From assembly GCF_000004075.3 (NCBI RefSeq), contig NC_026658.2, forward strand, positions 20,448,075-20,512,074: a stretch of DNA of 64,000 nt. Direction: 5' to 3'. A program made the translations under genes and the position numbers. Source of the stretch: Cucumis sativus (taxonomy: Eukaryota; Streptophyta; Magnoliopsida; Cucurbitales; Cucurbitaceae). Position 1 is the first letter of the stretch. Each line of letters opens with the position of its first letter. Below are positions 23,578 to 34,691 of the stretch, in pieces. Under the pieces are notes generated by a model that had not been told where the DNA came from, made no database searches, and was given only the letters and a program-made list of their open reading frames with translations.

Positions 23578-23582
23578 AAGAA

Positions 23583-25374
23583 GACAATCATTTATTAACG
23601 AAACAAACAAACAATGCATATATATGAACAATTTAAGCTATCAATCAACCCAAAATTTTCACTTACCGAACAATGTTTATATATCTCGAACATATATAGT
23701 GTCAAACCATCGTAATCGTCTCATGTTAACAAAGTTCATGAAGAGTTTCCAAGTTAGAGACTATCAACCCCATATAGAGAATTTAAAAAAGAATGCTCAA
23801 ACCCCAATATATAAACTATAATATAAAACAAATGATCAAACTCATATCTAAACAATTCAACATAATACACAACTAACATATATATCACATACCCCTTATG
23901 ATCAAACACACATGTTGTGAGATTTGCAATCTACATACAACAAATGAACGTTCTACCCATATACTAACAAGAAGCATTTTTAAAAATAGCATAATAAATT
24001 AAAATATTTTGGATTCTACCAATGATAGTCTTCTATAGTGCTATCAGTGATAGAATTTGCTATAGGTTGTATGTATTTTGTAAAATTTCGTTGAAAATTC
24101 CCCTACTAACAAATATGTCAATTCCATTGATAATATAAAAAAGATATCAACTTATATGACTACGTATATGTTTTAAAATTGAGCACCCTTATCCCTAACA
24201 TGAGTTTCAAAAAGAATATAAACTTCAAATCAATAAACTCTTTCAATCTCCATGACATGAGTTTAAAAAAGATTATAAACTTCAAATCAATAAACTCTTT
24301 GATATGGATGGTTCATACTCAGTAATAACTTCTTTTTAATTTCTACATATTTTATCCCTAACCTATATTCCAAATATATTCTCGATAAATTAAAAGAGAA
24401 TAGATTCTCATGAATTTTAATGCTTTCATGTTTTGATATTGAAAATTAAATAATATAACAAAAAAGTAAGTGAGAAAAATGGAAAAGGAGATGAAAAGAA
24501 CAAGTTATTGACTTTTAAAAAATAATATTTATTAGAGTCATATAGAAATTAAACCACGTTAGATTGTAGTTTGGAAGGCTATTATTAAACCTATCAAAGA
24601 TAAATAATAATAATCAATAATAACAGTAATATAAATAAGAATTAGGAAAATTGTAAAAAAAAAAAAAAAAAGCAAATTTGAAAAATATTTACAACATATA
24701 GCAAAATTTTGAGATTCTATCAATAATTGATATTGATATTCACTGATATGCTTTTATCAATGACATTGATAGACGGTAATAGAAATCTACCCGTTTCTAT
24801 CATTACTAGAATAATTTTTTTTTTGTTATAACTTGTAATTATTTTAATTTATTTTGTTATTTTAAAAAATGCTTCTAAATATTATTTATTTATTCGATGA
24901 TACAAATGCCCATAAATTTTACATAATTACATTCTTATAAAAATGGTCTTTTAACAAATAATTTTTATATCCATATATGTATAATTTAGAGACATTTTTA
25001 AAAATAGCAAAAGCTATAACAAAATTTTAGATTTTATCAATGATAGTCTTCTATCACTATTACATATCAATGACTATCGGTGATAGAATTTATTAGAGAT
25101 CGTAAATATTTTATAAATTTTGCTACTTTTGAAAATATTCCAACAATTTAATTAATTACCGGGAACATGAGAACAATTTTAGTTGAATAATCAATTATCA
25201 ACAAGAAAATATAAAAGTTAACTAACTTATATTAAAAAATAATTTAAAGTAAATGAAAAAGAGTATATAAAAATGAAAGATGTTGAAAAAATGGAATAAG
25301 CAAAAGAGAGAAAGGATAAGGGATAGAAAAAAGTGGTTGCATTTGGAAAGGTCTAAAATACCCTCGTAGATGGA
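23583..25374 (+). repeat. Upstream flank of lectin copy 2 with MITE-like inserts
   Basis: No gene seen. Continuous with the flank interrupted by copia B, and shared with 34.69-36.42 kb (copy 3), 40.96-42.11 kb (copy 4) and, inverted, 1-1080. MITE-like blocks with 'tagcaaaa' ends and 'tatca...tgatag' interiors occur near 23.97-24.10, 24.66-24.87 and 24.99-25.14 kb. The last lies roughly 235 bp upstream of the TATA box. Confidence 0.65.
24989..25141. mobile_element. MITE in lectin copy 2 upstream region
   Basis: About 150 bp with imperfect inverted ends (TTTTTAAAAATAGCAAAA and TTTGCTACTTTTGAAAA). It is flanked by 'ataatttag' and 'acaatttaa', possibly a 9-bp duplication. Equivalent insertions lie at about 36.02-36.19 kb and 41.70-41.88 kb, upstream of copies 3 and 4. 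The corresponding place in copies 1, 5 and 6 lacks it. No coding capacity. Confidence 0.6.
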
Positions 25375-25382
25375 TATAAAAG
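25375..25382 (+). promoter_or_regulatory. TATA box of lectin copy 2
   Basis: TATAAAAG, 105 nt before the ATG. The core promoter is conserved in all six copies, including 'accaatcaagg' downstream and 'ggaaaggtctaaaat' upstream. Confidence 0.75.
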
Positions 25383-25479
25383 AACAAAGATATCCTCCAT
25401 ACTTGAAACCAATCAAGGACCTTTATACAACATTTTCTCATTCTCATCCTTACTTTTATATCTCTCAAATACCATTTTA

Positions 25480-26133
<654 letters not shown>

Positions 26134-26179
26134 AAATGAGTTTAAAATGATATGTTCAAGAATGAATATAAAGTAATAG

Positions 26180-26185
26180 AATAAA
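26180..26185 (+). terminator. Putative polyadenylation signal, lectin copy 2
   Basis: AATAAA 47 nt after the stop codon. The surrounding sequence is conserved after copies 3, 4 and 6. Plant poly(A) signals are loose, so this is only suggestive. Confidence 0.4.
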
Positions 26186-27000
26186 ACCCTAAATAATAAG
26201 ATCTTTTGCTATGTTACAAAAACTTTTAAGTTTAAATGTGTTATATTTCAGTTATGCAAGTAAATGTTGAATATAATGTAACACAACATAAATAATATGA
26301 CCTTTTGCATAGTAGCAATAAGGCCACTTTAAACACTTTAGTATGTTTTTTAATAAAGTATGTACCGTGAGTTTATTCTAATTAAATTTAAGCATTTATT
26401 TTGTGATTATTGATTATTTTGTACGTACGTCATATAACAAACATGTTGGAAATTAAAGAGATAAAATGAAAACAAGTGAACACGATCATAATTTTGGATC
26501 TTATTAATTTGTTAATTAAAGGAAATGAATGAACAAAGAGTAATATGAGAAGACAAAATTAACACTTTTTGTAAATGATGTTGCAAGAGTCGCTTTTATG
26601 TTGTGATGGATTAGTTTTACCACCTATTGATTTTCAATTAAATAGTGACAAGTACTATTTTAGGGTTCTCCTTAACCGAGCACAATATGTAATATGTCGA
26701 TGTAAACCACCACTTCTTGATAGTAAGAGTAGCGAGGTCCGATTTAACCACACAAGAAGCTTCGTGTTTAACATTACTCTAAGGTAAATTTTCTAAGGAA
26801 CAAAGTATATAGTGGAGAAGTGGTTGATAGGTAAAGTAAATGACATAAATAAAGTGTGGGAATGTAAGATAATAGTGAGAAATAAAAGGGTTACCTGTAG
26901 ATTACCTTTCGATTGAAAGATTGTTGGGATAGATCGTACAGATTGGTTCATCGATTTTTTATATATAAGAAATCGGACTAAGTCTAGATACTTACTTGGA
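26186..27000 (+). repeat. 3' flank of lectin copy 2
   Basis: No gene seen. Shared with the sequence after copies 1 (inverted), 3 and 4, ending near 'gattacctttcgattgaaag' and 'atcgtacagattg'. Short frames inside it are not maintained among copies. Confidence 0.65.
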
Positions 27001-28850
27001 CGACAAATTAAGATTCATATAACATGTCACAAACTCCCTTGGAACGGGCCTTCTACGTAACGAGTGAGGATATGACTTGTGCGAACCAACGTTTCGAGAT
27101 GAAACGTCAGATCGCCAAGGTCCTTTAAACTTAACTTAAACCTTCGGCGTAACCATGCTGGTGAAAACTTCTGCTATGCAGTAGGACTATGAACGATTTA
27201 AAAATTAGTGATCCTTTTATTAAAAATCCTATTACAACACAAGCGTACAACTTATAACTTAAGGGATTGCAAAACTTAAGCTAACTACTACTACTAACAC
27301 ACGACACTTCTAGTACTTAGCAGCGGCCTCATCTCGCCTCACCTGATGACACTTCAATGTTTAACCTAGGGACAGGAACATAAAACATAAGCTAATAGCT
27401 TAGCGAGTAACAAAGATTAGTTAGAAATACAATTTGGGAAATACAATTGCATACAATAAAAGCTTTCTTATTTCCATGGTTAAGTTTCAGACATGAGTTT
27501 TGAGTTTAGATTTCTTAATGAGATTTATATTATCATGTGAATAATGAGTTTCTAGAAAATAATTGAAACGACAGTGTTTCAAGCAAAGCACGTTTTAGAA
27601 ATTATTGATTAAAGAATTTATGTTGATTTTACGACTGAGGCACTGAATCAAAGGCTGTATGGTATTGTGTGAACATGTGTTTATATTCCATTGTCGTCAT
27701 TGAGTATACCTCTACGACAACGATGTTGTTGGGGGTGATGGACTAGGCCCCACCACGACAAAGATGATGTGATGGGCGATGCTCCTACATCATAAATTTT
27801 ATGTTAAGAATGAATGTTATTTTTTTTCCAGCAAGACGATCCTTATCTGTATCGAGTGATCACTACCACATCGGGGTGAGTTAGAAACCACAACTTATCG
27901 AGAATATCATTGTCTGTATTCGAGTAACTATACCACAAAGTGGTTAGATGAGTTGTCAATTAGATAGCCAACAACAAAACTGAGACATGCGTAGTGAATT
28001 CACGGATTAAATTTTACTCTAAATGCAACTAAACAATTTAAAGATTAAGATGCTTATAAACTACCCTAATTAAATGAAATAAGGGTTAAAGAAAGAACAT
28101 AGCTTTGAAGTTTTCCAGTTCTCGTAATCTCCTCATGAACATGAAAACGAGACCATCATTAGAATTTATTCGCTATTCTCCAGACTTAGAATCTAGTTGT
28201 GGGACCCAATTGGTGAAAAAAATTGAGAGAGACGAAAAAGGGAGATAAAATTAGGTTTGAGATTTGGAAGAGAGTGACTCTGGTAAAGTTTTGTAAAAAT
28301 ACAAAAGTAACAAAAGTTTCAAAATTCTTGAAAAAATTGAAAATAGGTCTTTAAATAACCTAATTACATGCAAAATTTTATGTAATTAGTTGGTCAAATC
28401 TCAACACCTAACATTTCACTAAACACTAGTGAAACTTAGTGGGCTAAGTGTTTACATCTCATGTACCAACCAAAAAATTAGTGAGATTATGCAAAGAAAT
28501 GTTGGATTTTTCCACTAACTTTAGTCCAAGGACAATATGATCATTTAACCATTTAAATCAAAGTCAAACTTTGACTTCTTCAAGTCAAAAATCAACATTT
28601 TGACCTTTTACCATTTTGTCTGTCTCGTCTAATTTCGACCTCCCTAGCATGAATTTGCATTCATTTTTCTAAAATTCAAATCTCATTTAAATTTAAAGTT
28701 GGTCAAAGTTTGATTTTTCAGAGTTAAAAGTCAACCTTTTGAACTTTTACAACTTTGACCATTTCAATTAATTATGAGCTTTCGAATATGAATTCACATC
28801 CATATTCTATTATATTGACGGTAATATTCCTAACATTGCAACTACTGTTT
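27001..28850. repeat. LTR-derived sequence
   Basis: No gene seen. 27.98-28.85 kb matches, on the same strand, 46.70-47.55 kb (shared 'actctaa-tgcaactaaacaa', 'tattctcc-gactt', and repeated 'agtcaa...attttgac' motifs), probably part of one dispersed LTR family. 27.0-27.98 kb has LTR-like features ('agctaatagcttagcgagtaa') but no clear ends. Confidence 0.45.
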
Positions 28851-30262
28851 ACAACTTCTTCCTAATATTTCCACTGTGAGAGATGATGCTAGGAAGGGCG
28901 TGTGACAAAATCTCACGAAAATACATCTTCCAAATATTAAAAAATTACCCAAACTAGCAATGTAGTACAATGAAAGTAAGGATCGTGTCCACGGAAAACT
29001 TTTGATCAGTGAAGAAATCCTAAAAAATCTCATTGAACCAAATAGTGATTTCAAAAATTGAGAAAAGAAGAAGGAATATGATGGGGGTTTTAACATTCAA
29101 GAAAGTAAAAAAAAAAAAAAGGGACCTATAGTGAGAACATCCATTTCAAGAATTGATATCAACAAAGTCAAAAGGGTTTTCTTTGATATCAATCAACGGG
29201 GTTTTCTTCAAGAAATAAAAGACTCATTTGATTTGATATGTTATTCTTACCATAGGGTTAAAGAAACAGGTTACAAGAACCGTGGTTCTTGTTCAATTAA
29301 TTCAAGATCTCAAATGGAAATTATAATTCATTTAGCAATTAATTGCAAGAATCAATCCTTGAAAAGACAAATGCAAGAAATTGGTAGCCCTAATTCCTCA
29401 AGAATGTGATCTGCACACTAACTTAAACTTGAACTCGAAAGATTAAAATGCCCAAATTTCAATCTAAAGAAAATTTTATTTCAAGAAACTAAGTTATTAT
29501 AAAATCACAATCACAATTCAAACAACAAAATTTATAAAAGAAACCCTCAAATAATAAAAAAAAATTAACCCAATACCTTCTTTTTTACCTTAGCCTACAA
29601 GAATCATTGCAATTTTTGCAGAGTTTTGGTAAAGAAAAGATGTCGTGGGTCTCCGTCGTAGTGGATTTCCTCGTCGTATGTCGTCATCGCCATGTGTCTC
29701 CTCGTTGTAGGTCTTCGTCGCTGAGAAGAAAGATCATGGAGAGAAGAATGGGGTTGGCGTTCGGGTTTTTTGGGTTCTGTCGTGAAGAAAATATTGAAGA
29801 AAGGGGAAAATAAAAAAAAAAATTATATTTTCATAATTTTTAATGAAAAGTTGGAGGGAACTAAGGAGAAAATAATATTTTAATAATATTTAATGAAAAT
29901 TATATTTTATTATTTATATTCAATGACATTTTAAAAACGGTCATAAATTCTTCAAATTCTTCAAATTTCCTCTTTTTCCGCCAAAACGCGAATTTTGACT
30001 TTTTGTGATAGCTTTTTCTTCCCTCCTTTCAATTTGGGATATCCACAACTATCATAGTAGATAATTTTTGTTGTAATGCAAAGACATGGTTTTGTCACTC
30101 ACCTTCATTAGGCCTGTTCTCCTTCGTTTGAGCTTTGTTTTGGGTGATTTTTGTTGCATTGTTATTGTATTGAAGTCTAGATTATTATTCTGTATATAAA
30201 TACAAAATAGTGAATATATGCATGCATAGGAGTAAAGTTATGTATAAATTGTATGGTCTATT
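28851..30262. other. No supported gene; AT-rich, TE-like
   Basis: A 92-codon plus-strand frame at 29131-29409 and one at 29607-29813 exist, but neither shows a recognisable domain or support from a second copy. 29.64-29.76 kb is locally GC-richer with 'cgtcgt' and 'tcctcgtcg' repeats, as often seen at transposon ends. Confidence 0.4.
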
Positions 30263-30672
30263 TGTTGGTTTTTATGTCCTAAAACTCGTAGATAATAAAG
30301 TATAATTCATTGACCATTATCAATAAAGTGTTATTATTGTAATAAATGTGATTGATTATATTGTTAGTTTTGTCTTAATAACCTAAATTCAATAATCTAA
30401 CATTCTATGCGGTTTGATGAGTCTTGAACAGTATGTAGAGACATACAAAGATCAATGTTCGAAATAAGCTTAAAGGGTCTATAATATAGGGATAAGGTTG
30501 GATACCTTATCTTGGTAACACTACATGGATATGGTCTACTTTGTATTTGATACAAACGCAATGATCCAATGCGTTTCTGTAGGTGACATACGAGTGAGGG
30601 TACCATATGCAATGAGTTTGCATAAGATCGGACCACAAAATAGTAACAACTAGATGTAACTCTATTAACTAG
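30263..30672 (+). repeat. Fragment of TGTTGG-type LTR
   Basis: Starts TGTTGGTTTTTATGTCCTAA, resembling the reverse complement of 48.682 kb (TGTTGGAATTTATGTCATAA). The similarity to that LTR supports a retrotransposon fragment. It is cut by the CACTA-like terminus at 30673. Confidence 0.45.
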
Positions 30673-31270
30673 CACTAGGAGAAATCGAGGTTTTCCGATG
30701 GAAAAAAAAATCATCGAGAAACGAAACAAAGCTAGAAGGAGGTTTTTTCCAATGCACCAACTTCTACGTCGGGAGCGGTGCCTTTTCCCGACGCATGTTA
30801 ACGCACGTCGCGACTGCCTGGAATAATTAATTATACCGTAGATTTTCTCCGATGTGACATCAGAAACGTCAAGAAAAAGGATACATATTCCTGACGCATA
30901 AGTAAGGGCGTTGGGAATATGTAGGCTATCTCAACGTCTATAGTGTTGCATCGTGTAAGGGACAAAACATTAATTGTACCGTTGGCCTTCCTCCGATGTG
31001 ACGTCAGAGATGTTGAAAAAAAGGGTACCTATTCCCAATTCCATTAGTGATGCGTCGGAGATAGGTTGACTATCTCGACATTTTTAGGCAGCGTCGAGAG
31101 TTTCCCTTTTAATAAATCATTCTTTTTTACAGAATCGAAAGAGAAAAGAGAAAGAAAACGAGAGAGAGGGAGACTGAGAAGAAGAAGAGGAGATTTCTCA
31201 CGTCACCCTTGGTCCCCACCGTTCGCTGTTGTTTCGTCGTAGTCTTCTGCCACTCGCCGTTGCATATTGG
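30673..31270 (+). mobile_element. CACTA-type transposon terminus with subterminal repeats
   Basis: Begins CACTAGGAGAAATCGAGG. It continues with 'cccgacgcat', 'gacgtcag' and 'tccgatgtgac' motifs, and two tandem units of about 140 bp (near 30.83-30.96 and 30.97-31.10 kb) sharing 'ctccgatgtgac', a 'ggctatctc' or 'gactatctc' block and 'gacgcat'. These are typical subterminal repeats of a CACTA element. A purine-rich leader-like stretch (31.13-31.19 kb) is followed by a possible splice donor 'ttggtaagt' at 31.27 kb. The opposite terminus was not found and no transposase frame was seen. Confidence 0.6.
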
Positions 31271-32029
31271 TAAGTAGATTTGTTTTATTTAGATTAGAAA
31301 TTATGTTTTGAATTAGAAATTTAGTTTTTGAATTAGTTTTGTTTTAGGAATAAGATTTTGAATTATGTTTTGCATTAGAAATTATGTTATAGGAGGGGTT
31401 GTAGAATTGTTGAATTGAAAATTAAAGGGGGTTTAAGATTGGATTATGAATTTTTAAGGAGGGGGTGTCAAATTAAAAATTAAAGAGGGTGTGAATAAAA
31501 AATTAATGGGAGAGGAGTGAATTGAAAGTTAAAGAAGGGGGTTGAATTCAAATTCTTAGGTGGGGAAGGGTTTAATAGAAAATTGGGGGTTGTAGCATTT
31601 AGTTCAAATTTTATTGTTTATTTTTTAACTTTCGTTTATTAGAACTACTAGGAATTTACGGTTCATTTATTATGGCTATCCTGCAATTAATTATGCTAGT
31701 ATCTTCTCTTTAGTTCAAACTTGGTTTAAAATTAATTAGATATAGTAGGGTGTTTGATTAGTTTGTTCGGGCTATCCTGTAGTTATGGTAGTCTTTATAG
31801 TTTGAACTTACCTTCAGTTAAAAGATTAGGAAAATTTGGGATAGTTTATTCATAGAGTAATTAAGTTTAGGATTTGAGAGGAGGAATAGAGGATTAATGA
31901 TCAAAGATAATTATGTATTAAGTCTTTAACGATTGACAAGGGTGGATGCAAGTTAGGAATAAGTTGTTAGTTGAATATAGAGAGGATTCTACAAATTGCA
32001 ATGCTATGCGTTATTCCACTTAATTTTGA
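31271..32029 (+). other. No gene; AT-rich, possibly intron-like CACTA remnant
   Basis: Repetitive 'gaattaaaaattaaa' and 'ttgaattagaaatt' text with G-runs. No open frame or domain. It may be the first intron of the CACTA element that starts at 30673. Confidence 0.3.
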
Positions 32030-33315
32030 GTATGCTAGCATTATCAAAATCTACCAACGATCCCTTTATAAACTTTGATGAGAATCTATATTATATTTTA
32101 TTTTATTCGGAATATATTTGGAGTAAGGTTATGAATGAAATATGTGGAAACTAAAAAGAAATTAGTATTGAATATGAACCATGTATGGATTATCAAAACT
32201 CTATCGGTTTGAATTTTATATTCTTCTTGAAGCATAATCGACACTATTACAAAAACTATATTAGTTGATATTTTTCTACATTAACTATCAATTTACTTAA
32301 CCATTATAAATATGTCAAGTAAGTTCGTGTCAATCTGTAATTTACCCGATACGTTAAAAATGCAAGCATATGAAGTGATCTGTTGACTCATTTAAAGTGT
32401 AAATGTCAAAATTCTAGATATTTAATTATGGATCAACGATTTTATAACATGACAATTTTTACTCGTCAATGTTAACTTCATCTTAGTGCATACAAAAATT
32501 ACTTACTTCATTAATATTGATACATTTTAATTGTCAATTAGTTCAATTAGTTCATATGTGGTTTTTTTTTTTAAAAAAAATCCTATTATTACAAATTATC
32601 TAGAATTGGGATCGTTATATGCGGTCCAAAAATGTTATAACTTAATAGGAAAAGATAATGATTTATTAACGAGACAAACAAACAATATATATATATATGG
32701 ACAATTTAAGCTATCGAGCACCTTATCTCCATGACATGAGTTTCAAAAAGAAAATAAACTTCAAATCAATAAAGTCTTTGATAATCTATGGATATGGATG
32801 GTTGATACTCAATAGTAACTTTGTTCTAATTTCCACCGATTTTATCTCTAACCTATACTCCAAATATATTTTTAATAAATTAAAAGAGAATAGATTCTCA
32901 TGAATGTTTAATGCTTTCATGTTTTGATTTTGAAAATTAAATAATATAAAGAGAGAGGGAAAGAGACCAATGGAAAGAACAAGTTATTGACTTTTTGAAA
33001 ATAATATTTATTGGAGTCATATAGAAATTAAACGATGTTATATGCATAAATTTTATATAATTACATTACTTAAGAATTAATAGATGTATAAAAAGGATAT
33101 TTTAACAAATAATATTATATCCGTATATGAATAATTTAACTAGTTAGAGGGAACATAAGAACAATTTGAGTTGAATAATCAATTATCATGAAGAAAATCT
33201 AAAAGTTAACTAATTTATATTAAAAAATAATTTAAAGTAACTAAATGAAAAAGAGTATACAAAAGTGAAAGATGTTGAAAAAATGGAATAAACAAAAGAG
33301 AGAAAGGACAAGGGA
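32030..33315 (+). repeat. Orphan lectin upstream flank without a gene
   Basis: Plus-strand copy of the flank that normally leads into a lectin gene: equivalent to 10.22-10.72 plus 17.61-18.03 plus 23.58 kb onward, without copia A, copia B or the 280-bp MITE, and with a CACTA-like terminus at 32242. It runs up to 'gagagaaaggacaaggga', a few dozen bases before where the promoter should be, and then jumps at about 33315 into copia gag sequence. The gene it once served is missing here. Confidence 0.7.
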
Positions 33316-33797
33316 TTTTTCACTTCTTTGTAAGCCTCCGGTAGGGTATTTAGGAGAACAAATGCCTCATTATCATCATTGATTTTGTCTTCAAGATTTT
33401 TAAAGTCTGAAACTATTTTCTTGAACTCAACTATGTTGTTTCTTAAACTTTTGGAAGGATCCATTTTGTATGTGAATAATTTTTCCATTGGATACATTTT
33501 GTTTGGGAGATCTTTAGTGGCATAAACGTTTTCTAATTTCTTCCAAATTTTATGTGTTGTATCTTCTTCTAAAACTTTCCTTACTACATTGTCATTAAGG
33601 TTTAGTATTAGTGTTCCATAGACATTTAACTACATTTCTTCCTTTTGTATTGCTGTGAGGGTTGTTGGAAGTTTTGAAGGATCTAAAAGGGCTTTATGAG
33701 TCTTTTGTTGTTCGGGCAAGACTTTAACCTTTCCCTTCCATAAGGCAAAGTCTCCATTTCCATCGAACTTCTAAATTTCTACTCTTGCCACTGCCAT
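33316..33797 (-). pseudogene. gag: Copia gag fragment C
   Basis: A minus-strand ATG at 33797 opens MAVARVEI and then a stop at the same place as in copia B gag. Further on is YKMDPSKSLRNNIVEFKKIV and DNEAFVLLNTLPEAYKEV in one frame. The shared stop indicates that the duplication followed the decay of B. Cut at 33315 by the junction with lectin flank. No zinc knuckle remains. Confidence 0.75.
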
Positions 33798-33868
33798 TAT
33801 TAAGATTTGTTATGCTTTAACTCTTCCAAGATTCAGTTTCTTGAAATCAAGATTGGCTCTGATACGAA

Positions 33869-34691
33869 TTAATCTTGATACGTTTATGGGCCTTATTTTC
33901 AAGTCCGCTTTAAGATACTTGGAGGCAATGGCGGATCCAGAAAATTTATTGACGGGGGGCTTCGAGTTGTAACTTAGAGGAAAAATAAAAATCTGGAAAA
34001 AAAACTACATAAGTAAGACTTGGACTCTGGTTGAAAGGGAGACTAACAAGCATAGTTAATATAAACTGTCTACAAACATTAAGTATCAAATGGTTTTGTT
34101 TATACATATTATATGAAGACAATAAAGTTAAGGGGGGCGAGCCTATACTAAATCCGCATGTGCTTGGAGGAGAAGTCGCCACGTCATTTGTAGCCTAGGA
34201 TAGCCGTACATACGTGTCGAGGTATTTGTTTATTCCTGCATGTTGAGAAAAGAAAAGAAAATACGAAAGATAAAGAATTTAGAGAGAAAACAATTACCCT
34301 TTCCTTTTCCTTCGTTCTTCTTCCCGATCATTTTTTCCTTTATGAACAAACCCTAGATTTTGCTTAATAGTGCTTTAGATTTTGAGTATTTGATGTGTTC
34401 ACAGAGATATGAAGATGAAGGAGAGGAGAAGATTGCAATAAATCTTTACGTGGCTTGGCCAAATTTGAAGCCTACGTCTACGGGGAAGGATCTCTTTTTT
34501 TGTTATTGAAAAGGAGTACAAAAGTTCTACTTTCCTATTCTCTTTATGTGCTTTTTAGATTGTTTATGTGACTGTTAAAAACTAGTTTATTTTTTGAACA
34601 CATCTTTCTATTTAGTGTTTACAAAAACATAATAATAGAGAAATTAGGGAATGTGAGTAACTAAGGTTGTTGGAATTCAATTTTCTTTACA
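33869..34691 (-). repeat. LTR of fragment C
   Basis: Equivalent to 22.996-23.577 kb after removing the 245 bp of hAT-type MITE and its target duplication (33926-34170). The first bases of the LTR, including TGTTGGG, are missing. Confidence 0.75.
33918..34170. mobile_element. hAT-type MITE with 8-bp target duplication
   Basis: The body is 33926-34162 (237 bp), bounded by perfect 8-bp repeats CTTGGAGG (33918-33925 and 34163-34170). Ends are CAATGGCGGATCCAG and, inverted, CACATGCGGATTTAG, an imperfect inverted repeat. 'ggggggc' tracts lie just inside both ends. Eight-base duplications and GGCGGA-type ends fit a nonautonomous hAT element. The copia B LTR at 22979-23577 has the uninterrupted site (cttggaggagaag). 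Confidence 0.8.

Larger units (their letters stand above)
33316..34691 (-). mobile_element. Copia B-like fragment C (gag end and 5' LTR)
   Basis: Matches 22.43-23.58 kb: gag (33316-33797), a degraded primer-binding region ('ctctgatacgaatt'), then an LTR to 34691 ending CTTTACA, followed by 'aagaagataatcat' exactly as after copia B. The first roughly 16 bp of the LTR are deleted. It is therefore a duplicated piece of the copia B locus rather than an independent insertion. It contains a 237-bp hAT-type MITE absent from the B LTR. Confidence 0.8.

Noticed and set aside
26575..26787. 70-codon frame after lectin copy 2
   Set aside because: Lies in the shared 3' flank and is not kept open at the same place after copies 1, 3 and 4.
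29131..29409. 92-codon plus-strand frame
   Set aside because: No recognisable domain, no second copy to show conservation, AT-rich surroundings full of transposon debris. Left as unassigned.
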